Positions 52,290-60,721 of a stretch of DNA of 64,000 nt are shown piece after piece. Position numbers and translations under genes: made by a program. Position 1 is the stretch's first letter. The number at the start of each line of letters is the position of its first letter. The notes under the pieces were generated by a model, which was given only the letters and a program-made list of their open reading frames with translations, did no database searches and was not told the origin of the DNA. Origin of the DNA: Pampinifervens sp037481935 (GTDB lineage: Bacteria; Aquificota; Aquificia; Aquificales; Aquificaceae); the NCBI RefSeq assembly GCF_046159715.1, contig NZ_JBJXCT010000001.1, positions 1 through 64,000 on the forward strand, given 5' to 3'.

Positions 52290-53588
52290 TCAAATTCCCA
52301 TATCCTGAGCCTGTTCTTCAGTGAGGTGCCTGTCTTCCTTTGACTCTCTACCTATTGACTCACACCTGTCAAGAAGCTCTTTTAGCCTTATGGGGGCTTC
52401 TGTAAGGGGTAGGGATGAGTCGTATATCTCACCCTTAACTCCACATTCCTTAAGAGCCTCGTAAAGCATCCTCAGACCCTTCTCGGCCTCAGGTCCGTTT
52501 CTGCGGACCACCCATATCCAGTTGGGGTTGAGCTTACCTTCTCTGTGCAGGTCTCTTATAGCGTTTGCCACGCCTTCACCAAGTGTTACATCAATCCTTG
52601 TGTTGTTGGCGGTTCCACCGCACACGAGAACCCCCCTTATGCCGGGCTTGGACAGGATTATCCTGGTTATCTTATACATCTTCTCCGCGGGTGGGTTTCC
52701 TCCTATGTCGGTAAAGTTGGCAGGTTTCATGCCCATGGCGTAGGTGGTCTCTATGGTCACCGTTGAGCCTCCACCTCCAAAGGTCATCATGGCAATATCA
52801 CCGTCCACCTCCACATAGGAACCTGCCTTACCTCTGTGGTCGTCCCTGTCTATGAGAGAAGCCTCTATTTCCCTCTCTGTGGGAGGTCTCTTCATGGCAG
52901 TCCTTACTCCGTATATCTTTGCCGGTGGCACACTGGCATCGTCATCAATGGTAACCACCGCATCCAGAGCCAGCACCTTCTGCTTCCCACCAACCTCGCA
53001 TATGGCGAGGGGGTTTATCTCTAAAAGCCTTGCCTCAGATTCCCAGAAGGCTCTCCACATGTTGGCTATGACTTCAGAAAGCTCCCTGAGAACGCCCATG
53101 TATTCGCTGGGAAAGCCCAGCTCAAGGAGGTAGTTTCTTGCCATGTGGGGATAAAGACCCTTTATGGGGTCAATCACCCAGCTCTTTACCTTTTCTGGCG
53201 GAACTTCCTCGATGTCCATGCCTCCCTCAAGGCTCAGGGTAAGGACCGGAGCCCTCACTTCCGTGGAGTAGGTTATGGAGGCGTACAGCTCCTTGAGGAT
53301 GTTTGCCTTCTCGCTTACCAGAAGCCCCACGGGCATCTCACCGTAGACGGGGTAGTTTAGCAGAGCGTTAAAGGTTTCTATGGCTTCATCGGGGTTCTTG
53401 CAGAGCTTTACAGCCCCGGCTTTTCCCCTCTTTCCAACCAGCACCTGAGACTTTATTACACATTCACCAAGCTGGTTTATAAAGTTTACAATGTCGTCGC
53501 TCAGATGGTCGCCGAACATATACCTTGGTGTTGGCACCCCGTATTTTTTGAACACCTTTTCATAGGCTTCGTATTCGTAAAGGTTCAT
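52290..53588 (-). CDS. ccsA: Citryl-CoA synthetase large subunit (ATP-grasp, SucC-like)
   Basis: A 432-residue ATP-grasp protein. It has an N-terminal YEYEAYEKVFKKYGVPTP, VIKSQVLVGKRGKAGAVKL, LEINPLAICE and the C-terminal flavodoxin-like CoA-ligase part with FTDIGGNPPAEKMY and GVLVCGGTANNT. Succinyl-CoA synthetase beta is usually about 385 residues; the 45-residue excess and the Aquificales context favour the large subunit of citryl-CoA synthetase, which starts citrate cleavage in the reductive TCA cycle. SucC is the alternative. The small subunit is not in the window. Confidence 0.8.
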   Translation of the reverse strand: MNLYEYEAYEKVFKKYGVPTPRYMFGDHLSDDIVNFINQLGECVIKSQVLVGKRGKAGAVKLCKNPDEAIETFNALLNYPVYGEMPVGLLVSEKANILKELYASITYSTEVRAPVLTLSLEGGMDIEEVPPEKVKSWVIDPIKGLYPHMARNYLLELGFPSEYMGVLRELSEVIANMWRAFWESEARLLEINPLAICEVGGKQKVLALDAVVTIDDDASVPPAKIYGVRTAMKRPPTEREIEASLIDRDDHRGKAGSYVEVDGDIAMMTFGGGGSTVTIETTYAMGMKPANFTDIGGNPPAEKMYKITRIILSKPGIRGVLVCGGTANNTRIDVTLGEGVANAIRDLHREGKLNPNWIWVVRRNGPEAEKGLRMLYEALKECGVKGEIYDSSLPLTEAPIRLKELLDRCESIGRESKEDRHLTEEQAQDMGI

Positions 53589-53625
53589 GGACTACCTCCT
53601 TTCACTAATTTACTGTGGAGCTAAA

Positions 53626-53649
53626 ATTATACCATTCTGGGCTTATAAT
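53626..53649. promoter_or_regulatory. Divergent promoters of ccsA and the PBP1A gene
   Basis: On the minus strand an extended -10, TGGTATAAT, has its hexamer at 53631-53626, about 38 bases before the ccsA ATG, which also has a GGAGG. On the plus strand TATAAT at 53644-53649 ends eight bases before the GTG of the PBP1A gene, implying a leaderless mRNA there. No good -35 is seen on either strand. Confidence 0.55.
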
Positions 53650-53657
53650 ATATTAGA

Positions 53658-55874
53658 GTGCGTAAAATTCCTTTTATTCTCCTGAGTGTTCTTGGTGCTT
53701 TTCTCTTACTCTCTCTGGCTGTGGTTCTCATTCTGTCTGCGAACCTGCCTCCTGTGGAAGCTCTAAGGAGCTGGAAGCCACCCCTGGCCACTGTGGTTTA
53801 CGATGCTAAGGACAGACCCTTCGGCGATGTGGCAGTTCAGAGGAGATACTATGTTAGCCTGGAGGATATACCGCCTCACGTGAGGCAGGCCTTCATAGCT
53901 GCAGAGGACAAAAACTTTTACAGACATCCGGGGATTGACCCCTTGGCTATTGTCAGGGCAACCCTTGCCAACATAAGGCATATGGAAATTCGTCAGGGCG
54001 CATCCACCATAACCCAGCAGGTGGCAAGAAACCTTTTCCTGACCCCAGATAGAAGCCTGAAGAGAAAGATAAGAGAGGCGCTTCTTGCTCTGCAAATCGA
54101 GAGGCACTTTACCAAGGACCAGATATTGGAGATGTATCTCAATTACATATATCTGGGTCAGGGTGCCTACGGCGTAGAGGCGGCATCAAGGATATATTTT
54201 GGGAAGTCGGTAAAGGACCTTACCACCGATGAAGCTGCCATACTTGCAGGTCTTCCGAAGGCGCCAACTCGCTACAACCCCTTCAGAAATCCAGAAAGGG
54301 TAAAAGAAAGAAGGGACTATGTTCTGAGTCGTATGTATGAGGATGGATACATAACTGAGGAGGAATATAGGAGACTGCTTGAAAAGCCCATAAAGGTCAG
54401 GCTGGAAAACAGATACTATGGAATGGATTACTTCCTTGATTTCGTAAAGGACTATCTTGCAGATAAATACGGAGAGGTTATTCTGGCCGGGGGCTACAGG
54501 GTATACACCACCGTGGACAGGGACCTTCAGGAACATGCAAGGGAAGTTTTAAAGCGTGGTATTGTCAGGGTGGCAAGGGCAAACGGCATGCCTTTCCTTC
54601 CAGAGGACCCCTACGAGACTTCAAAGAAGTATGAAGAACAGAAGGTGGAACTAAAGCCAGGAAGGGTATACATTGGCAAAGTTCTTTCTCTAAACGGGGA
54701 AAGACTCAAAGTTCAGCTTGGGGAGGAGCAGTTTGAGCTGGAGAGGAAAAACCTCCCTGTTGAAAAGGGAGACTTTGTGCTGGTGAGGCTTTATCAGGAC
54801 AAGAAGAGCAGGGAAATAAGGGCTGAGCTTCTTCCAGACCTTCAGGGGGCTCTTGTAAGCCTTGATGTAAAAACTGGAGCCATAAGGGCCATGGTTGGAG
54901 GATACTCTTACCTCAGAAGCCCCTTCAACAGGGCAGCATACGCAAAGCGTCAACCAGGTTCTGCCATAAAACCCATAATCTACCTTGCAGCCCTCATGAA
55001 GGGCTACACGCAGGCCAGCCTGATAGATGCAACCCCGAGAAGCTTTTACGACCCATCCACGGGTAAGGAATGGACGCCAGACAACTACGAGGGCGCAGAG
55101 TATGGGCAGGTTAGCCTGAGAACTGCTCTGGCAAAGAGTATTAACACGGCTACCGTAAACCTCCTTGCTGACATAGGTTTTGACATGCCAATAGAAGTGG
55201 GAAGACTTCTGGGTATTGAACTAAAGCCTTATTACTCCATGGCTCTTGGCAGTATAGAGGTAACGCCGCTTCAGCTTACCTCTGCCTTTCAGACCTTTGC
55301 AAACCTTGGTACAAGATGCGAGCCCTTTTTTATAAGAAAAATAGTGGCACCCGATGGCTCCGTCCTTGAAGAAAACTCCCCTAAGTGCGAGCAGGTGCTC
55401 CCCCCTCAGGAGACGAGGGTTCTTGTAGATATGCTCAGAGCTGTGGTGCTTGAGGGAACAGGGGCCACCGCAAGCTCTCTCCAGAGAGTGGTGGCCGGCA
55501 AAACTGGAACCACCAACGATTACATGGATGCATGGTTTGTGGGCTTTTCTCCAGATATAGTGGCGGGTGTATGGGTAGGTTTTGACATAAAGAGGAGCAT
55601 GGGTAAGGGTATGGCTGGTGCAAGGGTGGCACTTCCCATATGGATAGACTATATGTCCCTTGCGGCATACATGTATCCATACTCAGACTTTCCAGTGCCA
55701 GAGGGTGTGGTGGTGGTGAACTGTCCAAAGCCCATGCTTTTTGTGGCGGGAACAGAGGGAGCATGTGGCGGTGAAAATCAGCCAGAACCCCAGGAAAAGA
55801 GCAATGAGCTTGAGGGCATAGTGGACCCAAAATATCTCAGGGAGGAGGCCCCAAAGGTCAAGGAGATTCGCTGA
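53658..55874 (+). CDS. Penicillin-binding protein 1A (bifunctional)
   Basis: A 738-residue class A PBP. After one N-terminal membrane helix come the glycosyltransferase motifs (AAEDKNFYRHPGIDP with the catalytic glutamate, GASTITQQVARNLFL, KIREALLALQIE, YLNYIYLGQGAYGVEAA) and the transpeptidase motifs SAIK, SIN and KTGT (AGKTGTTNDYMDAWF). An OB-like insert lies between. It starts with GTG and overlaps the exonuclease gene by one base. Confidence 0.95.
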   Translation: MRKIPFILLSVLGAFLLLSLAVVLILSANLPPVEALRSWKPPLATVVYDAKDRPFGDVAVQRRYYVSLEDIPPHVRQAFIAAEDKNFYRHPGIDPLAIVRATLANIRHMEIRQGASTITQQVARNLFLTPDRSLKRKIREALLALQIERHFTKDQILEMYLNYIYLGQGAYGVEAASRIYFGKSVKDLTTDEAAILAGLPKAPTRYNPFRNPERVKERRDYVLSRMYEDGYITEEEYRRLLEKPIKVRLENRYYGMDYFLDFVKDYLADKYGEVILAGGYRVYTTVDRDLQEHAREVLKRGIVRVARANGMPFLPEDPYETSKKYEEQKVELKPGRVYIGKVLSLNGERLKVQLGEEQFELERKNLPVEKGDFVLVRLYQDKKSREIRAELLPDLQGALVSLDVKTGAIRAMVGGYSYLRSPFNRAAYAKRQPGSAIKPIIYLAALMKGYTQASLIDATPRSFYDPSTGKEWTPDNYEGAEYGQVSLRTALAKSINTATVNLLADIGFDMPIEVGRLLGIELKPYYSMALGSIEVTPLQLTSAFQTFANLGTRCEPFFIRKIVAPDGSVLEENSPKCEQVLPPQETRVLVDMLRAVVLEGTGATASSLQRVVAGKTGTTNDYMDAWFVGFSPDIVAGVWVGFDIKRSMGKGMAGARVALPIWIDYMSLAAYMYPYSDFPVPEGVVVVNCPKPMLFVAGTEGACGGENQPEPQEKSNELEGIVDPKYLREEAPKVKEIR

Positions 55875-56449
55875 TGAAGGAAATTCTCCTTGAAAGCACC
55901 TTTGTCAGCATAGATGTGGAGGCAACAGGCGTTGACCCATCAAAGTCTGAGGTTATTGAGATTGCCTGTGTGAGAGTTGAAGGAGGGGTAATAACGGAGA
56001 GGTTTTCAAGCCTTGTGAACCCGGGATATCCTCTGCCCCAGAGGATAACGGACCTTACTGGTATCACAAATGCCATGCTTGTGGGAAAGCCGAGGATGGA
56101 GGAGGTCATGCCAAAATTTCTCAGATTTGTGGGTGACAGTGTTATAGTGGCTCACAGGGTGGAAAAGGACATAGCCTTTATTGATAAATACTACAGACAG
56201 CTTCACGGCAAGAGGTTCAGACACCCTCACATATGCACCCTGAACCTTGCCAAGAACATACTTCCAGACATAAGAAAATATTCTCTCAGAGACCTTGCAG
56301 ACTATTTTGGAATAGAATACAGGCGAGTCCACAGAGCCATGGATGATGCCCAGACAACAGCCCTAGTCTTTCTTGAGCTTCTCAAGCTCCTGTGGCACAG
56401 GCTTGGCATAGGAGATTATCTTGGAGTAAAGAAGCTCTCAAAGGGGTAG
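55874..56449 (+). CDS. DEDDh 3'-5' exonuclease (DnaQ-like)
   Basis: A 191-residue exonuclease. The four acids and the histidine are in SIDVEATGVD, AHRVEKDIAFID and RVHRAMDDAQTTA, the DEDDh order of DNA polymerase III epsilon-type proteins. No polymerase-binding tail is evident, so it may be a stand-alone proofreader or a repair nuclease. It overlaps the PBP1A stop by one base and dnaJ (convergent) by 12. Confidence 0.9.
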   Translation: MKEILLESTFVSIDVEATGVDPSKSEVIEIACVRVEGGVITERFSSLVNPGYPLPQRITDLTGITNAMLVGKPRMEEVMPKFLRFVGDSVIVAHRVEKDIAFIDKYYRQLHGKRFRHPHICTLNLAKNILPDIRKYSLRDLADYFGIEYRRVHRAMDDAQTTALVFLELLKLLWHRLGIGDYLGVKKLSKG

Positions 56450-57508
56450 GAGGTTTTTGAGCCTGTCCACAAGCCCGACCTTTACATCAACACCCTCATC
56501 CCTGAGCTCCCTTGCGAGCCTTTCAAGAAGGCTTCTGAGGTTTGAACCTATGTCCTTTGGCACCTCTATTCTGAAGGTTATCACCAGGTTGCCAGCCCCC
56601 CCAGCTGCAGGAAAGCCATGCCCCAGTAAGGTCTTGGTTGAACCGCATTCTGTTCCGGGCTGGACGAAAACTTCAATATCTCTGCCATCAAGCCATTTTA
56701 CCTTTATTGTTCCCCCAAGAACTGCCATGGGAAAGGATATGAACTTTTCCATGTAGAGGTCTTTACCCACCTTTTTAAAGACCTCATGAGGTTTTATGCC
56801 TATTCTGAGATAGAGGTCTCCGCTTTCCCCACCCCTCTCGCCCGTGTGACCAAAGCCAGAAACTTTCAAAACTTCCCCCTCGTCAGTCCCGGGTGGTATG
56901 TTTACCTTTACCCTGCTCCTTTTTGCAACCCTGCCCCTTCCACCACAGGTTGGGCAGAGGTTCTTTATTATGTAGCCTCTGCCCTTGCAAACGGAGCAGG
57001 GTCTTGGGAAGTTAAATATACCGCTCACCCTCTTCCCAGTCCCTTCGCAGGCATGGCATACCACCTTTTCCATCTCTCCCCTGTAGCCCTTACCTTCACA
57101 GTCAGGACAGTCTACCCAGCGGTCGTATTCCAGCTCCCTCTCGCACCCGAGGGCTGCCTCTTCAAGGCTAAGGTCTAATTTTAGCCTTATGTCCTGTCCC
57201 CTCCTCGGCTTTGGAGCCCTTCTCATGCCCTGCCATATACTTTCGAGAAAATCCTGCACGTATTCCATAAAATACCTGTATCTTTTCTCATCCCCGCTCT
57301 GAAGGATTCGGTCGTATTCCTGCCTTTTCTGGTCGTCGGAAAGTATATGGTAGGCTTCGTTAATCTCTCTGAATCGTTCACTTGCTTGAGGGTCGTGATT
57401 TACATCGGGGTGCCACTCTCTGGCAAGCCTTCTATAGGCTTTTTTTATCTCTTCTTTGCTTGCCCCTCTCGCAACGCCGAGGGTCTGGTAGTAGTCCTTT
57501 ATGGGCAT
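56438..57508 (-). CDS. dnaJ: Chaperone DnaJ
   Basis: A 356-residue type I DnaJ. The J domain has EWHPDVNHD; the four zinc-finger repeats are CPDCEGKG, CHACEGTG, CSVCKGRG and CPTCGGRG; the substrate domain ends with GSNLRSLLERLARE. The usual Gly/Phe-rich linker is short and replaced by MRRAPKPRRGQ. It works with DnaK and GrpE, neither nearby. The start has AAGAGG upstream. Confidence 0.95.
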   Translation of the reverse strand: MPIKDYYQTLGVARGASKEEIKKAYRRLAREWHPDVNHDPQASERFREINEAYHILSDDQKRQEYDRILQSGDEKRYRYFMEYVQDFLESIWQGMRRAPKPRRGQDIRLKLDLSLEEAALGCERELEYDRWVDCPDCEGKGYRGEMEKVVCHACEGTGKRVSGIFNFPRPCSVCKGRGYIIKNLCPTCGGRGRVAKRSRVKVNIPPGTDEGEVLKVSGFGHTGERGGESGDLYLRIGIKPHEVFKKVGKDLYMEKFISFPMAVLGGTIKVKWLDGRDIEVFVQPGTECGSTKTLLGHGFPAAGGAGNLVITFRIEVPKDIGSNLRSLLERLARELRDEGVDVKVGLVDRLKNLLPL

Positions 57509-57580
57509 TTATCTTCCTCTTGACCTAATAAAATATATCTCTATCTTTGCAGTTTAGAAAGCTGTTAAAATTAAAATACT

Positions 57581-58417
57581 ATGGTTGTCTTACTGCTCCT
57601 GGTGTTTTTTATAAGCCTTTCATACGCAAGGGAATACTTGCTGGCATCCTCCTATCCCATATATTACCCCCTCAAGTATTTAGCGATGGACAGGTTTGAA
57701 GTGGATGTGCTTATAAAGACACAGGCTGACCCACACCACTACGAGCTAAAGCCCGACGACATGAGAAGGCTTCAGAAGGCAGAGGCTTTCCTATATCTTG
57801 GAGTGGAAAGGTGGGAGCAGAGGCTGGCAGAAAGGGTGCAGAAGGGAAGAGCTTATCCTCTGGAAAAGGGTATTGAATTTATAAAAGCCGGTAAAAGCCC
57901 CGACCCCCACATATGGGTCTCACCACGCTCTTACATACCTCTTGTAAGAAATATCCATGGAGTTCTTTCCCGCATAGACCCTGCCGGCTCTGAACAATAC
58001 AGAAAAAGAGTTGATGAGCTTATTAACAGACTCAGTGCCCTTGATGAAGAATACAGAAGGACACTTTCCACCTGCAAAAGTAAAACTCTGGTGACCACTC
58101 ATCTCTCTACCGCTTACCTTGGCAGGGATTACGGGCTTGAGGTGGTTGGTCTCAGGGGTGTCCATGCAGAGGAAGAGCCAAAGCCCTCTGAGGTGAGGAG
58201 GCTCATAGAAAGGATAAAACAGGCTCAGGTCAGGGTAATATTCGCAGAGCTTGGGCAGGATGAGAGGCTCGCAAGAAGGATAGCGAAGGAGGTGGGTGCA
58301 GGGGTCATGCCCATAAACACCTCCCTATTTCCCGAGGAAAAGGGGGATGACTACTTTTCCATAATGAAGAGAAATCTCAGAAGGCTTTCCGAGGGTCTGG
58401 ATTGTCAGACAAGGTAA
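57581..58417 (+). CDS. Metal ABC transporter solute-binding protein (ZnuA-type)
   Basis: A 278-residue periplasmic cluster A-I protein. A signal peptide (MVVLLLLVFFISLSYA) precedes metal ligands in DPHHYELKPDD, DPHIWVSPRSY and TTHLSTAYLGRDYGLE. It binds Zn2+ or Mn2+. The His-rich flexible loop of some ZnuA proteins is absent. The ABC ATPase gene overlaps its end by 16 bases; the permease is missing from the window. Confidence 0.88.
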   Translation: MVVLLLLVFFISLSYAREYLLASSYPIYYPLKYLAMDRFEVDVLIKTQADPHHYELKPDDMRRLQKAEAFLYLGVERWEQRLAERVQKGRAYPLEKGIEFIKAGKSPDPHIWVSPRSYIPLVRNIHGVLSRIDPAGSEQYRKRVDELINRLSALDEEYRRTLSTCKSKTLVTTHLSTAYLGRDYGLEVVGLRGVHAEEEPKPSEVRRLIERIKQAQVRVIFAELGQDERLARRIAKEVGAGVMPINTSLFPEEKGDDYFSIMKRNLRRLSEGLDCQTR

Positions 58418-59076
58418 TAGAGGTCAGGAATCTACGCTTTCGCTACAGGGAAGAGGAGCCTCTTATAGAAGACCTGAGTTTTTATGTGGAGAGGGGTGAG
58501 TTCTTTGGCATCCTTGGACCCAACGGAGCTGGGAAAAGCACCCTTCTGAGGATAATACTGGGCTTTATCAGACCCCATGCTGGGGAGGTAAGACTTTTCG
58601 GTGATAGGCTGGAGAGCTTCACTCACTGGAAAAGAATCGGCTATGTGCCCCAGAGGTTCTCTGTGGAGAAGTCCTTTACTGGAAACGTGGGGGAGCTTCT
58701 CAGGGCAGTGGCACCCAAGGAAAGGGTTGGTTGGGTTATAGCCTTTCTTCACCTTGAAAACCTGCTAAAGAGACCCTTTGTAAAGCTCTCCGGTGGAGAA
58801 CAGCAGAAGGTTCTCCTTGCCCTTGCTCTTACCACAAACCCGGACCTCATAATACTTGACGAGCCAATGACCGGCCTTGATATACATGCCCAGGAACACA
58901 TAGAACATGTTCTGAAGGAAATCGCAAGGGACAGAACTGTTGTTGTGGTATCTCACGATGTGGGCTTTGTGCTTAGAAACGCAGGCAGGATACTCTGCCT
59001 TGGCATGCCCTACTGCAGGGTGGTAAAGCCTCAGGAATTTGAAAACATACTGAGAGACCTATACAGACTTCACTGA
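58402..59076 (+). CDS. Metal ABC transporter ATPase (ZnuC-type)
   Basis: A 224-residue ABC ATPase: Walker A GPNGAGKST, Q-loop YVPQRF, signature LSGGEQQKVLLALAL, Walker B LIILDEPMTGLD and the switch histidine VVSHDVGF. It begins with TTG at 58402 inside the znuA-like gene. With the binding protein it should import zinc or manganese, but no membrane permease follows; the next gene starts after a candidate operator. Confidence 0.9.
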   Translation: MSDKVIEVRNLRFRYREEEPLIEDLSFYVERGEFFGILGPNGAGKSTLLRIILGFIRPHAGEVRLFGDRLESFTHWKRIGYVPQRFSVEKSFTGNVGELLRAVAPKERVGWVIAFLHLENLLKRPFVKLSGGEQQKVLLALALTTNPDLIILDEPMTGLDIHAQEHIEHVLKEIARDRTVVVVSHDVGFVLRNAGRILCLGMPYCRVVKPQEFENILRDLYRLH

Positions 59077-59079
59077 GCC

Positions 59080-59111
59080 TTAACAGTTTCTTAACAGATT
59101 AAGAATATCAT
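59080..59111 (+). promoter_or_regulatory. Pho-box-like direct repeats and -10
   Basis: TTAACA at 59080-59085 and 59091-59096 are exact copies 11 bases apart, TTAACA-N5-TTAACA, the spacing used by PhoP/PhoB-type response regulators. A TATCAT at 59106-59111 lies nine bases beyond, as a -10 would if the repeats stood in for the -35. An AAGGAGG site precedes the ATG of the downstream gene. Confidence 0.5.
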
Positions 59112-59142
59112 TAAATAACAAAACTCTTAAGGAGGTGCGCAC

Positions 59143-59787
59143 ATGAGGAAATTTGCCCTCTTACTGCTTGCCTCTGGTATGTTTGGCATGGCTGGTGCTC
59201 AACAGTTAACTCTGGGAGACCACTACACTCTCAGGTCATACACAGGCCAGGCTTTTGGCAGAGTTATGGCAAACAGCCTCAAGTTCAACAGCATCCATGT
59301 TCTTACTAACAACACCTCCATATGCTCCTCTCTTGTGGGTGCCCTTGGTTCTGGATACCTTGACCCTGAGGGCAAGAGGAAGATGAACACTACCGTGCTA
59401 AACGCACCGGAGGATGCCCAGAACCTGAACCCTACCACTGAAGCGGTTGCCCTGATTTTTGGCGGTCAGGCATCCCCAGAGGTCAACTACAGCCTTACAA
59501 AGGCATCTCTCAGGAGGCTGGCAGATACCAACTACAACGGAGCGGTCTTCTTCCATCTGAGGATATGGGCACCGAAGTTTGTGGAGCGTGCCGCTCAAGA
59601 GGACCCGGCTATAGCAAGATACCTTGCAAACAAGGAAAACCTCTACTCTGTGACCGCAGACCTGCAGAATAAGGTGGTAAGACTCTGGCAGGTTTCTGTA
59701 AAGGAGGGCAAGCAGACAACGGTCAGGGAGCTTGGCACGGTGCCACTTAACCCCAACTGGGAAGACCTTCTTCGCAGGTCTCTTTAA
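59143..59787 (+). CDS. Secreted protein of unknown function
   Basis: A 214-residue protein with a signal peptide (MRKFALLLLASGMFGMAGAQ). The mature part is mixed alpha/beta with NNTSICSSLVGALG, EAVALIFGGQASPEVNYSL and FFHLRIWAPKFVERAA; one cysteine. No family recognised. A Pho-box-like repeat lies upstream. It is followed 44 bases later by a lipoprotein gene. Confidence 0.6.
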   Translation: MRKFALLLLASGMFGMAGAQQLTLGDHYTLRSYTGQAFGRVMANSLKFNSIHVLTNNTSICSSLVGALGSGYLDPEGKRKMNTTVLNAPEDAQNLNPTTEAVALIFGGQASPEVNYSLTKASLRRLADTNYNGAVFFHLRIWAPKFVERAAQEDPAIARYLANKENLYSVTADLQNKVVRLWQVSVKEGKQTTVRELGTVPLNPNWEDLLRRSL

Positions 59788-59831
59788 AACCCTGCGGGCG
59801 CAAGCCCCCCCATACCTTATAATAGAGATAA

Positions 59832-60251
59832 ATGTTTGGAGCCATCATCATTCTATCTTTTGTTTTCTTCTCCTGCCAGCCGTTACCAAAGGACGTGCCC
59901 CTTGAAAAATACAGAAAGCAGTTTATTGAAGGACAGGTTCTTATTGAAGATAGCCTGAAGAATAAGGCCCCTCAGGGAGAGAGGTTTCTTATCATCTCCG
60001 TCAGAGACCTCCAGAACCCCATGCCACTTGCGGTGCTGAGGGTTAAAAACCCCCACTTTCCATACCACTTTAAAATAACAGGAAAGCACAAACTGAGCCA
60101 CGACAGGCTTATGGAGGGTGATGTTATAGTAACTGCAAGGCTGAGCAAGTCAGAGACTGCAGAGCCTAAAAAGGGAGACCTTGTGGGCTCAACCACCGCA
60201 AAGGTGGGAACGAAGGGAGTAAGAATAGTAATAAACTCAGAGGTGGAGTGA
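59832..60251 (+). CDS. Lipoprotein with a CcmI/CycH C-terminal-like domain
   Basis: A 139-residue protein with a short lipoprotein signal (FVFFSCQ). The mature part reads as the CcmI/CycH C-terminal domain: GQVLIEDSLKNKAPQGERFL, PLAVLRVKNPHFPYHF, VIVTARLSKSETAEPKKGDL and VRIVINSEVE. That domain assists cytochrome c maturation. Here it stands alone. TATAAT ends eight bases before the ATG. It overlaps yqhA by one base. Confidence 0.65.
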   Translation: MFGAIIILSFVFFSCQPLPKDVPLEKYRKQFIEGQVLIEDSLKNKAPQGERFLIISVRDLQNPMPLAVLRVKNPHFPYHFKITGKHKLSHDRLMEGDVIVTARLSKSETAEPKKGDLVGSTTAKVGTKGVRIVINSEVE

Positions 60252-60721
60252 TGGAGCGACTTGTAAGGGCCTTTGTGGAGAAGGGAAAGGCTATAGCAGT
60301 TCTACCAGCCCTTAGTCTTTTCATAAGTGCGGTGTTTCTTGGATTTTACGGAGTTTACCTCTCCCTTGAGACCCTCTACAAGGTCTTTACAGACCCGGAG
60401 TATCTTGATACCGCAATACTCTCCACCAAGTTCATAGCGGTCATGGACATACACCTGCTTTCTGTCATACTTTACATCTTTGCGGTGGGTCTATATGAGC
60501 TTTTTGTGGGAAAGCTCAACGTGCCCGACTGGCTCAAGATTGAGAGCATAGACCAGCTAAAGGCCAAGCTGGCAAGCGTTATTATACTCATACTGGCTAT
60601 CACCTTCACCAAGAACGTGGTCAAGTGGAAAGAGCCTCTTGAGACGCTCCTGTTTGGTGTAGCCATTGCCATAGTGGTTGGGGTGCTTATCTTTTACTAC
60701 AAGGTGAAAGAAGAGCATTGA
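60251..60721 (+). CDS. YqhA/UPF0114 family membrane protein
   Basis: A 156-residue protein with four membrane helices. LYELFVGKLNVPDWLKIESI, DQLKAKLASVIILILAITF and TKNVVKWKEPLETLLFG match the UPF0114 (YqhA) pattern. Function is unknown. The ATG at 60251 overlaps the preceding stop as TGATG and the regulator after it starts within its own stop. Confidence 0.8.
   Translation: MERLVRAFVEKGKAIAVLPALSLFISAVFLGFYGVYLSLETLYKVFTDPEYLDTAILSTKFIAVMDIHLLSVILYIFAVGLYELFVGKLNVPDWLKIESIDQLKAKLASVIILILAITFTKNVVKWKEPLETLLFGVAIAIVVGVLIFYYKVKEEH

Noticed and set aside
59790..59812. GGGC-GCAA-GCCC hairpin after the secreted protein as a terminator
   Set aside because: The stem is only four pairs and it is followed by C-rich sequence and then the next -10, not a T-run.
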